Positions 49,321-57,643 of a stretch of 64,000 bases of DNA are shown piece by piece (within the stretch, counting starts at the first letter, position 1; the number at the start of each line of letters is the position of its first letter). The notes under the pieces were generated by a model. The model was not told the origin of the DNA, did not search any database, and saw only the letters and a program-made list of their open reading frames with translations. The translations under genes and the position numbers were made by a program. The DNA is taken from positions 62,001 to 126,000 of the forward strand of contig JAHBTD010000004.1 in NCBI GenBank assembly GCA_019638775.1, read 5' to 3'. The DNA is from Fimbriimonadaceae bacterium (GTDB taxonomy: Bacteria; Armatimonadota; Fimbriimonadia; Fimbriimonadales; Fimbriimonadaceae).

Positions 49321-51099
49321 ATGTCAGAAAGCACTCCTATTCGTTCCTCAAGATTTAGGCTGTTTGGCCTGCTGGTCCTGGTGATCGGGCTATCCCACAT
49401 CCTTGTCTCGTGCGGTGGCTCCGGTGGCGGGCAGAGCCCCAGCTTGGCTTATCGATCCGACTGGACAAATCGAAGTCGGGCCGTTACGGGCCTTTCACAG
49501 AGGATTGCCCTTTACAATTTGAACGGCGTTTTGGTCTCCACTTCGGTGATGAATCAGGACGAAAACGGACTCCAAGCAACCGATATCCAGGTGGCGTCAT
49601 CAGGCTCTTATCGCCTTCTGATCGAGCTGTTCTCTCAGAGAGACTTAGCGGGTGTCAAGACGGGTGTCATCGATACGTTGGTGAACATCCAGGGCAAAAC
49701 GCAGTTCCTTTCGGCTGTTGGTGAGGACCCGACGAGCGTTAAAGTTTCGCCCTCAAATGCGAACCTGACAGTCCAGCAAAGTCGGCAGTTCTATGCCTGC
49801 GGTTACAACGGATCGAATCGAGCCGTCTTTACGGAACCCGGCAGTATGACGTGGACAACCCTCGGTGGTGTGGCCTCTGTTAACACAACCGGTCTGGTTT
49901 TGGGGACTTCGCAAGGCGATGGAAGCGTTCGCGCTCAGCATTTGGCGACGAGCACTCAGGGCAGCGGGCTCCTGCATGTGAACCCGTTCACAACAACAAC
50001 CACCAAGTGGACCATTCTTGTTTTCATCAACGCGGCAAACGACCTCGCCCCATTCAGCACGCTCAACGTGAATCAGATGGAGAAGGTCGCAAGCAATCCC
50101 GACGTTCGCTTTGTTCTGCAATGGAAGCAATCGACAAATGCGTGGCCGTCGTCCACGTTTAACGGCACACGTCGGTACCTGGTGAAGCCGGACCTCTCGA
50201 ACCAGATTGCCAGTGAACTGATTCAGGACATGGGGACCGACGTGGACATGGGGCAAGCGAGTACCCTCCTCAACTTCATCAACTGGGGCAAGACGTTCTA
50301 TCCTGCTGACCGCTATTGCCTGATCATTTGGAATCACGGAAGCGGATGGAAACGGACACCGGCTTTATCCCGCGCGGTGAGCTTCGACGACGAGACGGGC
50401 AATGCCATTCAGACTTGGGAACTGTCGCAATCCATTGGCAACAATGTGCTCGACATCGTTGCCTGGGATGCGAGCCTTATGCAGATGATGGAGGTCGCTT
50501 TTGAGATCAAGGATCGGGCTCAGTATGTTGTGGGCAGCGAGGAGAGTCCCCCTGGTGAGGGCTATCCCTACGATGCGATCTTTGCTCAATTCCGAGACAA
50601 TCCAGACGCCTCGACAAGGCAACTTACCAAAGCCTTCGTGGACGGGATGCTTAATAATCCGTCCTATGTGAATCGGAAGATCACACAAAGCTCCATCGAG
50701 ACGGCGAAGCTTGGTGACCTTGCCACGGCTTTGGATGGCCTTGCCGCGCAGTTGATTGCGAATGAAGGCACGATCGGCACACAAATCCAGAACATTCGGA
50801 GCACCGCTCAGGCCTATAGCCCGACGTCATTCCGTGTGTTCAGGGACATCGGTCATCTGTGTGACCTTATCAACGCGCAGATCGCCATCCCTTCGGTTCA
50901 GAACGCTGCACTCAATGTGAAGGCGAAGCTACAAGCGGCGTTGGCTTGGGAAGGGCATAACATCAACTCGCCGAATAGTCAGGGCCTCTCTATCGACTTT
51001 TCGTCTTCGTCGCTGTTCAACACACTTCAGTCCGATTACGCTCAATTGCTGTTTGCTCAAACAACGCTCTGGGATGATTGGCTTCAAGTGGCTCCATAG
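49321..51099 (+). CDS. Clostripain-like (C11) lipoprotein, predicted inactive
   Basis: 592 aa. Lipoprotein signal with lipobox LVSC (about residue 36), then a beta domain (50-220) with Ig-like strands, then the C11 fold from TKWTILVFINAANDLAPF. The catalytic His is present in WNHGSGW (His339). The catalytic Cys position, normally DaCLMqmlEvA, reads DASLMQMMEVA with Ser385. C11 peptidases need Cys, so it is probably a pseudoenzyme, or a rare Ser variant. Surface-exposed. Confidence 0.88.
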   Translation: MSESTPIRSSRFRLFGLLVLVIGLSHILVSCGGSGGGQSPSLAYRSDWTNRSRAVTGLSQRIALYNLNGVLVSTSVMNQDENGLQATDIQVASSGSYRLLIELFSQRDLAGVKTGVIDTLVNIQGKTQFLSAVGEDPTSVKVSPSNANLTVQQSRQFYACGYNGSNRAVFTEPGSMTWTTLGGVASVNTTGLVLGTSQGDGSVRAQHLATSTQGSGLLHVNPFTTTTTKWTILVFINAANDLAPFSTLNVNQMEKVASNPDVRFVLQWKQSTNAWPSSTFNGTRRYLVKPDLSNQIASELIQDMGTDVDMGQASTLLNFINWGKTFYPADRYCLIIWNHGSGWKRTPALSRAVSFDDETGNAIQTWELSQSIGNNVLDIVAWDASLMQMMEVAFEIKDRAQYVVGSEESPPGEGYPYDAIFAQFRDNPDASTRQLTKAFVDGMLNNPSYVNRKITQSSIETAKLGDLATALDGLAAQLIANEGTIGTQIQNIRSTAQAYSPTSFRVFRDIGHLCDLINAQIAIPSVQNAALNVKAKLQAALAWEGHNINSPNSQGLSIDFSSSSLFNTLQSDYAQLLFAQTTLWDDWLQVAP

Positions 51100-51110
51100 C
51101 TGTAAAAAAA

Positions 51111-51133
51111 GGGCCGACTGGCGAGGTCGGCCC
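51111..51133 (+). terminator. Hairpin after the C11 gene
   Basis: GGGCCGAC and GTCGGCCC form an 8-bp stem 12 nt after the stop; preceded by seven A residues, so it would also work on the minus strand. The plus-strand tail is not T-rich. Confidence 0.5.
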
Positions 51134-51335
51134 GTAGGGCTGGAGGGTGTGGAGGATTAAGTCGATCAAGTCCTCTCTGGCTTTCTTTGGTCTGTTTAAT
51201 TCATCGACGTTGTTGTTCTTCCGCGTTCTAACGTGCGGCCAGTCAGGCTGAAGTACCAGGGTCATCGTTTGCGCGCAAAAGCGGGTCGAATTACCGCCAA
51301 AAAAGTTGCCAGGTATCGGTAACCTGTCGCTGCCT

Positions 51336-53564
51336 ATGCGTGTTACCGAGCTGAATCAGGGCTGGCTGTTCAGAACAAAGGATGCTGGACCTGGATATTA
51401 CAGGCCACACCATCCCGATAATCTTTGGCGCGACGCAGTTGTTCCTGGACATGTCCATCTTGACCTTGTTCGGCAAGGAATGATCGTGGATCCGTTTATC
51501 GGCGAAGCGGAAGCGGGTTGCCAGTGGGTCGATCAAGCGAATTGGTCTTACCGGACAACTTTCGAATGGTCGCCAGACCCGACAAAGCCGAATCGCAAGC
51601 TGCTCTTTGAGGGTCTTGATACCGTTTGCAAAATCTACCTTAACGACGACCTGATTGCCGCGCACGACAACATGTTTGTGCCGCTTGAGGTTGATGTTTC
51701 GGCGGCCTTGCGCGAGGGCGATAATGTCCTTCAGGTCGAGTTCGAATCGGCTGTACGGGTGGGCGATGAGCGCAGGAGCGCCTACTTCCAGAAAGAGGGG
51801 CTGCGGCACGACACCACCTTCTTCGACGAGCGAGCGTTTGTACGAAAAGTCCAATGTATGTCCGGTTGGGATTGGGGGCCAAGGCTGGTTTCTTGCGGGA
51901 TTTGGAAGCCGGTTAAGCTCTTGGAGTATTCAGAGCGGGTTACGGAGTTTCGAGTTCAGCAGGAACAACTTGCCGATGGCAAGTTTAGGATTTGGACAAC
52001 TACTCAGATTGAAGGGGAGGCTTCTTACACCACGCAACTTTCTGGATTCGGCGTGTTCACAGGAGACTTGGACGTTATCCTCGACGACCCGATCCTTTGG
52101 CAGCCGAACGGATACGGAGAACCGCACCTCTATGAAGTTTCCGTCTCGCTTGGGAAGGATCATGCCATGACTCGAAAAATAGGTTTGCGCACGATCGAAC
52201 TTAGACGCGAGCCCGACCGTTTTGGTGAGTCCTTCACATTTGTTGTGAACGGTCAAGAGATTTGGGCAAGAGGGGCAAACTGGATTCCGAATGACGCCTT
52301 CCCTTCTCGCATTTCCGCTGGCGATTACGAGTCACAGGTGAAGGCTTGTTCACAGTTGAACATGAACATGCTGCGCGTTTGGGGAGGGGGTCTGTACGAG
52401 TCGGAGGCGTTCTATGATGCCTGTGATGCGAACGGCATCCTTGTGTGGCAAGACTTTCCTTTCGCTTGCAGCTACTACCCGGATAACAAGGAGTTTCAAG
52501 AAACGCTACGGGTTGAGGCTAGCTATCAGATATGCCGACTGCGCGACCGCACTTGTCTCGCGCTTTGGTGCGGCAACAATGAGAACGAGTGGATGTGGCA
52601 AACCCGTTGGGGTGACGACGATAAGATCCCGCCGCGCTACTACGGTCAGGCGCTTTATGAAGACCTGCTTCCCTCACTGATTGCTCAATTTGCGCCTGGA
52701 CAGCCATACATTCCGACGAGCCCGACAGGGCAGAATCCGTCTGACGAGAAAGGCACCGTGAATGACGGAAGCCATGGGGACCAGCATTATTGGGATGCGT
52801 GGCACGGGCGTGGCGATTGGAAATATTACGGCGATTCTACTGCGCGCTTTAGTTCGGAATTCGGTTTTGCCAGCTCCTGTTCAGCGAAAGCCTGGAAGAT
52901 CGCTGGCGTGGACGTTGAGGAGACCTCGCCTGACCATCCTGCGGTACGTTGGCACGACCGTACTCGTAAGCCTTGGGAGACTTTCAAGGGCTTTGTAGAG
53001 CTTCACTACCCTACTTCGGACACTCTCAAGGAATGGATTCATACCAGCCAGCTCAATCAGCGCGACGCCTTGCGCTTTGCGATTGAGCACTATAGAAGGT
53101 CCGAATTCTGTAAAGGGACTTTGATCTGGCAATTCAACGACTGTTGGCCGGTTCAAAGCTGGGCGGTGCAGGACTACGCACGCGAAATGAAGCTTGCGGG
53201 CTGGGAGCTGCAAAGGCTATACGCGCCGATATTGATTGCCGCTGAAATGGCGGAAAGTCTGTGCCGCTTCTTTGTGATTAACGATAGCCAAGAAACGGTT
53301 CATGACACACTGTCGGTTGAAGTTCTGTGCATCGCAGATTCACAGGTGATACAAAAGAGCGAATCAGCATTTAAGCTTGGACCCAATAGAAGAGATTGCG
53401 TGTATGAACTCGATCTGTCCGGATGGGATGTGGCGGCTGTTGCGATTCGCGCTTCCTTGTCGCACGCAGGGGTCGGGGAGCGCTGGTCGCTTTGTGCAGA
53501 ACCGAAAGATATCGACTGGCCTAGTCGTACGGGTGCAGAAATCTTTAACGAGTTAAGGCCTTGA
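51336..53564 (+). CDS. Beta-mannosidase (GH2)
   Basis: 742 aa from the ATG of MRVTELNQGWLFRTKD (a TTG 30 nt upstream is also in frame). GH2 layout: sugar-binding domain (WSYRTTFEWSP...FEGLDTVCKIYLNDD), Ig-like domain, and TIM barrel. Acid/base Glu in LALWCGNNENEW (~residue 410) and the nucleophile in FSSEFGF (~residue 510). FNDCWPVQSWAVQDYAREMKLAGWE is typical of beta-mannosidases. No signal peptide, so cytoplasmic: it hydrolyses beta-mannosides, presumably imported oligosaccharides. Confidence 0.92.
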   Translation: MRVTELNQGWLFRTKDAGPGYYRPHHPDNLWRDAVVPGHVHLDLVRQGMIVDPFIGEAEAGCQWVDQANWSYRTTFEWSPDPTKPNRKLLFEGLDTVCKIYLNDDLIAAHDNMFVPLEVDVSAALREGDNVLQVEFESAVRVGDERRSAYFQKEGLRHDTTFFDERAFVRKVQCMSGWDWGPRLVSCGIWKPVKLLEYSERVTEFRVQQEQLADGKFRIWTTTQIEGEASYTTQLSGFGVFTGDLDVILDDPILWQPNGYGEPHLYEVSVSLGKDHAMTRKIGLRTIELRREPDRFGESFTFVVNGQEIWARGANWIPNDAFPSRISAGDYESQVKACSQLNMNMLRVWGGGLYESEAFYDACDANGILVWQDFPFACSYYPDNKEFQETLRVEASYQICRLRDRTCLALWCGNNENEWMWQTRWGDDDKIPPRYYGQALYEDLLPSLIAQFAPGQPYIPTSPTGQNPSDEKGTVNDGSHGDQHYWDAWHGRGDWKYYGDSTARFSSEFGFASSCSAKAWKIAGVDVEETSPDHPAVRWHDRTRKPWETFKGFVELHYPTSDTLKEWIHTSQLNQRDALRFAIEHYRRSEFCKGTLIWQFNDCWPVQSWAVQDYAREMKLAGWELQRLYAPILIAAEMAESLCRFFVINDSQETVHDTLSVEVLCIADSQVIQKSESAFKLGPNRRDCVYELDLSGWDVAAVAIRASLSHAGVGERWSLCAEPKDIDWPSRTGAEIFNELRP

Positions 53565-53584
53565 GGGGAGATCACCGAGGATTC

Positions 53585-53659
53585 TGGAGCCGGATAGGAG
53601 ACTCGAACTCCTGACCATCCGCTTACAAGGCGGGCGCTCTACCACTGAGCTAATCCGGC
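53585..53659 (-). tRNA. tRNA-Thr (anticodon TGT)
   Basis: Minus strand: acceptor GCCGGAT/ATCCGGC, D-arm AGCTCAGTGGTAGAGC, anticodon loop CTTGTAA, T-arm GGAGTTCGAGTCTCC, discriminator T and encoded CCA (53585-53587). Stand-alone. Confidence 0.96.
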
Positions 53660-53727
53660 TTTCGGGGTTGTTATTTTAGCCTACGAGTTATACCCGAGAC
53701 GGAATTTTTGATGGACCAAAAGTAGGA

Positions 53728-53750
53728 AGAGACGGGACCAGCCCGTCTCT
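53728..53750 (-). terminator. Hairpin after the small basic protein gene
   Basis: AGAGACGGG and CCCGTCTCT form a 9-bp stem with a 5-nt loop, 23 nt after the stop at 53773. The tail on the minus strand is TCCTACTTTT. Confidence 0.6.
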
Positions 53751-53772
53751 AAAATCTCCTTGTAGCGTTGAG

Positions 53773-54177
53773 TTACTTAGCACGTGGCTTGCGATGTCGT
53801 CGCTTTGCCAACCGTGGTGTACCGTCCTTGTCGATAACAAGTTTGTAACCCGTGGGAATGTGCTTGAGGGCATCTGAAAGCTCCTTGGGCACATCGGCTT
53901 GTGCGCGCCGTCGGCCTCGTCGCTTGCCCGGATTCAGGGCATTAAAGGCCTCGGTGGCATCTTCCTTCGGGGACATGGCTTCGAGGGCACCGTTGGTGAC
54001 CTTGAATAGCTCCGAAGTAGCTGTAAACGAAAGGAAGATGTGACTTCCGTTGCTGAGAATTCGGACAGATGTTGGGAGGGTGTATTTCTTGACCCCGACT
54101 CTTACAGAAAGTAATCCCTCTTTCACCTGTGCTTTGAACTTCAGCGAGTTCTTGACATTCTGGACTGTTTTGCTCAT
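53773..54177 (-). CDS. Small basic protein of unknown function
   Basis: 134 aa. An N-terminal domain of ~65 residues (NSLKFKAQVKEGLLSVRVGVKKYTLPTSVRILSNGSHIFLSFTATSELFKV) is beta-like. A linker follows, then PKELSDALKHIPTGYKLVIDKDGTP and a strongly basic end (RLAKRRHRKPRAK), with another basic patch GKRRGRRRAQ near residue 88. The charge pattern suggests nucleic-acid binding, possibly nucleoid- or ribosome-associated. No family recognised. AGGAGA at good distance marks the ATG. Confidence 0.7.
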   Translation of the reverse strand: MSKTVQNVKNSLKFKAQVKEGLLSVRVGVKKYTLPTSVRILSNGSHIFLSFTATSELFKVTNGALEAMSPKEDATEAFNALNPGKRRGRRRAQADVPKELSDALKHIPTGYKLVIDKDGTPRLAKRRHRKPRAK

Positions 54178-54262
54178 GACGTTCTCCTAAACGTGAAGTT
54201 TATTAAACCCCATTTGTTATGACGAATGCTTTGTACAGATCGTAGCGGTCTGCACAAAAAGT

Positions 54263-55093
54263 CTATAAGAGTATGCCAATGTTGTCAATAAGTCTGGTGC
54301 TTCCGATCTTGGCTGCAACGATGAGTCGGGCCGATCCCTTAAGTACCGATACCGGTTCCAATAACTTCTCATCAACCAGTGCGATGTAGTCCACATCAAA
54401 TCCTGATTCCACGAGGCTTTGCCTCGCTTCCTCTATAATCACATCGGATTCAGGTACCGAGGCAACGCCATCAAGCAACTTCGCTTTGACGGAGTGAAGT
54501 GTTCGATACAATAATGGTGCGATGATTCTTTCTTGCGGCGTCAGATATGCATTTCTACTTGACTTTGCAAGACCATCGGGCTCGCGCACGGTTTCGACAA
54601 ATCTTAGCGCGATTCCAAGGTGTAAACCATGCACAAGCCTGTCGATGACCGCGCATTGCTGAAAATCTTTCAGCCCGAAATATGCAATGTTTGGCTTAAC
54701 AATGTTGAACAATATTGCTACAATAGTCGCAACACCATCAAAATGCCCAGGGCGCGACTTCCCATCCCATAGTTGGGACACTCCACCTATTGATATTGAT
54801 ATATTGTTGTACGGGTAGATTGTTTCTACTGTGGGAACAAACACGACGTCTACTCCCGCACTTTCGCACATCCTAAGATCACGCTCTTCATCACGAGGAT
54901 AATTTGCATAATCTTCTTTGGGTCCAAACTGTTTAGGATTGACAAAGATTGAAACTGCCGTCTGATCGCATTCCCGAACGGACTCGGCTATTAGCGCCAT
55001 GTGGCCTTCATGAAGCGACCCCATAGTTGGGACAAAGCCGATCGTTTGGGTGCTGTCTAGTGTGATCTCATTTGGATGGCGTGCGATTCTCAT
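54263..55093 (-). CDS. panC: Pantothenate synthetase
   Basis: Joins pantoate and beta-alanine with ATP. 276 aa: FVPTMGSLHEGHMALI (HIGH-like motif), VSIFVNPKQFGPKEDYANYPRDEERD, FGLKDFQQCAVIDRLVHGL (usually GEKDFQQ) and REPDGLAKSSRNAYL (usually GLAMSSRN). Both substitutions are mild. By eye the gene is more AT-rich than its neighbours (for example around 54740-54840), which may hint at a different history. Follows panB after 13 nt. Confidence 0.93.
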   Translation of the reverse strand: MRIARHPNEITLDSTQTIGFVPTMGSLHEGHMALIAESVRECDQTAVSIFVNPKQFGPKEDYANYPRDEERDLRMCESAGVDVVFVPTVETIYPYNNISISIGGVSQLWDGKSRPGHFDGVATIVAILFNIVKPNIAYFGLKDFQQCAVIDRLVHGLHLGIALRFVETVREPDGLAKSSRNAYLTPQERIIAPLLYRTLHSVKAKLLDGVASVPESDVIIEEARQSLVESGFDVDYIALVDEKLLEPVSVLKGSARLIVAAKIGSTRLIDNIGILL

Positions 55094-55106
55094 AGACTTA
55101 TGTCAG

Positions 55107-55862
55107 CTAATCGCGCGTTCCTTTCGAATACGCCTCAATCGCCTCTTTAAAGATGGTCCAGCCTTCGGCGTGGCGCTTTGCATGCTTTAGATGAAGTTCA
55201 GTTAATCCAACGACATCGTGAAATACCTGGATTTGACCATCACAATGGGGTCCCGCGCCAATGCCAATTGTTGGGATATGCAACCGCTTTGTGATCTCCG
55301 CCGATAGCTCTACAGGGATCAATTCAAGGACGATCGCGAATGCCCCGGCCTGCTCGATCGCAAGCGCTTCGCTCATGACTCGCTCTCCATCGTCCCCCTT
55401 CCCCTGAATTCTGTGTCCACCAAAGCTGTGATAGGATTGTGGGGTCATGCCGACATGCCCCATGCAGGGGATTCCAGCCTTCACGATGGCCTTTATCTCA
55501 TCTATATATGCTCCTTCAAGCTTGACACCTTCGGCACCAATCTTCATTAAAGCCACTGCCGAATCGACAGCATCGGCTATGCCGATTTGGTAGGAGCCGA
55601 AGGGCATGTCCGCAATAAGAAGGGCGTTCTTGACGCCGCGAGCGGTGGCTTCGGTGTGATGAAGCATGTGCTCCATCGTTACCGGAAGCGTGTTCTTAAA
55701 ACCTAGAGATACGTTGCCTACACTGTCACCGACAAGGACAATATCGACGCCAGCTTGGTCGGCGATGGCTCCGGTAGGAGCATCGTAAGCGGTGATGCTC
55801 ACGATTTTTCTCCCCTGGGCCTTCATAGCCCTCACTGCCGGAGCGGTGATCTTTGAGGACAT
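55107..55862 (-). CDS. panB: 3-methyl-2-oxobutanoate hydroxymethyltransferase
   Basis: First step of pantothenate synthesis, transferring a hydroxymethyl group from methylene-tetrahydrofolate. 251 aa from the ATG of MSSKITAPAVRAMKAQG. IVSITAYDAPTGAIADQAGVDIVLVGDSVGNV holds the metal-binding Asp and the loop; IADMPFGSYQ, GHVGMTPQSYHSFGGHRIQGK, VLELIPVELSAEITKRL and IGIGAGPHCDGQIQVFHD complete the family. TACAAT lies 10 nt before the start. Confidence 0.95.
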   Translation of the reverse strand: MSSKITAPAVRAMKAQGRKIVSITAYDAPTGAIADQAGVDIVLVGDSVGNVSLGFKNTLPVTMEHMLHHTEATARGVKNALLIADMPFGSYQIGIADAVDSAVALMKIGAEGVKLEGAYIDEIKAIVKAGIPCMGHVGMTPQSYHSFGGHRIQGKGDDGERVMSEALAIEQAGAFAIVLELIPVELSAEITKRLHIPTIGIGAGPHCDGQIQVFHDVVGLTELHLKHAKRHAEGWTIFKEAIEAYSKGTRD

Positions 55863-55913
55863 ATTGGCCCGGATTGTACCGTCCAATCTTCATCAGTGGC
55901 TTGGTCGCGATGC

Positions 55914-56363
55914 TTAGCTCAAAGCCGATAGGACTTCTGCGGCATGGCCTTCGATCTTCACTTGGCGCCAAACTTTCTCGATCACACCCTTCTCATCGAG
56001 AAGATAAGTGGTCCGTTCAATGCCCATATACTTCTTGCCATAAAGCGTCTTTTTAACCCAGATCCCCAAAGTGTCGCAAAGGAATTTATCGGTATCGGCG
56101 AGGAGTGGAAAGTTGAGTTCGAACTTGTCGGCGAACTTCCTGTGCTTCTTGACGGGGTCGGGGCTCACGCCATAGACCTTGGCACCCGAGAACTCGGGAA
56201 GGAGATCGCGGAATTCGCATGCTTCGGTGGTGCACCCCGCAGTATCGTCCTTTGGGTAGAAGTACACGATGGTCTTGGAGCCGTACAGATCGTTCTTCGT
56301 CCAAGTTTTTCCATCCTGATCTTGGAGGACAAAGTCGGGAAAGGGGGAGCCAACGTCGATCAT
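55914..56363 (-). CDS. bcp: Peroxiredoxin, Bcp type
   Basis: Reduces peroxides via a Cys thiol. 149 aa from the ATG of MIDVGSPFPDFVLQDQDG. YPKDDTAGCTTEACEFRD has the peroxidatic Cys with a second Cys five residues on (CxxxxC), the BCP resolving arrangement. YGVSPDPVKKHRKFADKFELNFPLLADTD, GIERTTYLLDEKG complete the fold. Downstream of the CBS gene on the same strand. Confidence 0.94.
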   Translation of the reverse strand: MIDVGSPFPDFVLQDQDGKTWTKNDLYGSKTIVYFYPKDDTAGCTTEACEFRDLLPEFSGAKVYGVSPDPVKKHRKFADKFELNFPLLADTDKFLCDTLGIWVKKTLYGKKYMGIERTTYLLDEKGVIEKVWRQVKIEGHAAEVLSALS

Positions 56364-56423
56364 ATCTCTACACAGACTACTTGAAAGTCGTCTTTGTGAA
56401 CCGGGCACGCATGCAAACTCGGG

Positions 56424-56822
56424 CTACGACTTCCCTGCTGCGTCCATCATCATCGCCTGCATCAAATCTACACGCAGGACCACTCCGCTTAAACGGTTGT
56501 CTTCGACGACGGGCAGAATCGTGAGTCCGCTCATTAGCATACGGTGAAAAGCGTCGCCTATCTCAGTATCGGAGCTCATCACTGTTGGCTCCTTGGTGGC
56601 GTAAACGAGCGCAGGGTCCTCCGACATGGAGGTCATGCTGTCCTTCATCTGAACGGCACGGCAAACATCACCCTCTGTTATCACCCCAATGGGGGCGTGA
56701 TCGTCGTCAACGATGACCAGCGCGGGGAACTGATAGATATCCATTTTGTCGACGGCATCACGAATCGTGCTGTCGGCAGTGAGGTATGGGATATGGGCGT
56801 GGAGGACCTCGCGTAAGGTCAT
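56424..56822 (-). CDS. Tandem CBS-domain protein
   Basis: 132 aa made of two CBS domains: TADSTIRDAVDKMDIYQFPALVIVDDDHAPIGVITEGDVCRAV and MSSDTEIGDAFHRMLMSGLTILPVVEDNRLSGVVLRVDLMQAM. Such stand-alone pairs bind adenylates and regulate partners. No enzyme domain is attached. 61 nt separates it from bcp. Confidence 0.9.
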   Translation of the reverse strand: MTLREVLHAHIPYLTADSTIRDAVDKMDIYQFPALVIVDDDHAPIGVITEGDVCRAVQMKDSMTSMSEDPALVYATKEPTVMSSDTEIGDAFHRMLMSGLTILPVVEDNRLSGVVLRVDLMQAMMMDAAGKS

Positions 56823-56869
56823 GTCGATAAGTCTACTCAGCAGATTGGCTTTCGCTTCGTTTGGAGCCG

Positions 56870-56875
56870 TATAAT
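56870..56875 (+). promoter_or_regulatory. -10 hexamer TATAAT of a likely leaderless gene
   Basis: TATAAT ends 7 nt before the ATG at 56883, with no Shine-Dalgarno sequence. TTGGCT at 56845-56850 lies 19 nt upstream as a possible -35. Confidence 0.6.
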
Positions 56876-56882
56876 CCGGCTA

Positions 56883-57614
56883 ATGCAGATCGATGTGGCA
56901 GTGATCGGGGGAACCGGCATCGGCGACCGCCTCTTGGAGTTGGGTGGTGAGGCTGTGCACATTCCGACCTCCAAGGGAATGATCCGAGGGCGATCCTTTG
57001 AACATAGCGGGCGTCGAGTATTGCTGCTATCACGACATTCGGCTGGGCACAAGGTGGCTCCCCACAACGTGAACTATCTTGGGATGTCTCTTGCCGTGCA
57101 ACACCTCGGCGCAAAGTTCTGCTTTTCGACGGCTGCCACCGGGGGCTTGATCGACGATTGGCCCGTCGGCACTATGGCAGTGTGTTCCGATTTTATAGAT
57201 GCTACAGGACGCAATCTTACACATTTTGACCGTGCTGTCGTCCATACCGATTTCACGGAGCCGTTCGGTTCTGGTGCTCGCGCCTCGCTGCTGAGGGCGG
57301 CTTCGGAGTTAGGTATTGACGTTCATGACACGTGCATCTATGTCAATGGGAATGGGCCGCGCTATGAGACGCCATACGAGATTCAGTTGTACCGGCGGAT
57401 GGGTGGTCATGTAGTTGGCATGACCGCGGCATCCGAGGCGATTGCGATGCGAGAGCTTGGGATTGACTACGGATGTTTGACGGTTGTGACCAATCTTGCG
57501 GCAGGGTTAGCTGGCCAGCAGCTGAATCATGCTGAAGTCGTAGAAGAGATGACGAAGTCTGGGGAGACTGCGGTTAAGATTCTTCTTAAAGCCATTGAGA
57601 GGTTGCCAATCTGA
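56883..57614 (+). CDS. Purine nucleoside/methylthioinosine phosphorylase (MTAP family 2)
   Basis: 243 aa, second member of the PNP/MTAP family in this window. AVIGGTGIGDRLL, LSRHSAGHKVAPHNVNYLG, FSTAATGGLIDDW, NGNGPRYETPYEIQLYRRMGGHVVGMTAASEAIAMRELGIDYGCLTVVTN. The GMTAASEA segment differs from the NMTQYPEA of the mtnP-type enzyme at 36085 and is nearer to MTIP/PNP-like members, so the substrate may be methylthioinosine, 5'-deoxyadenosine or a purine nucleoside. The DprA-like gene follows directly. Confidence 0.85.
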   Translation: MQIDVAVIGGTGIGDRLLELGGEAVHIPTSKGMIRGRSFEHSGRRVLLLSRHSAGHKVAPHNVNYLGMSLAVQHLGAKFCFSTAATGGLIDDWPVGTMAVCSDFIDATGRNLTHFDRAVVHTDFTEPFGSGARASLLRAASELGIDVHDTCIYVNGNGPRYETPYEIQLYRRMGGHVVGMTAASEAIAMRELGIDYGCLTVVTNLAAGLAGQQLNHAEVVEEMTKSGETAVKILLKAIERLPI

Positions 57615-57643
57615 AACTTGACGTCACTCGCCGAAGGTTTGCG

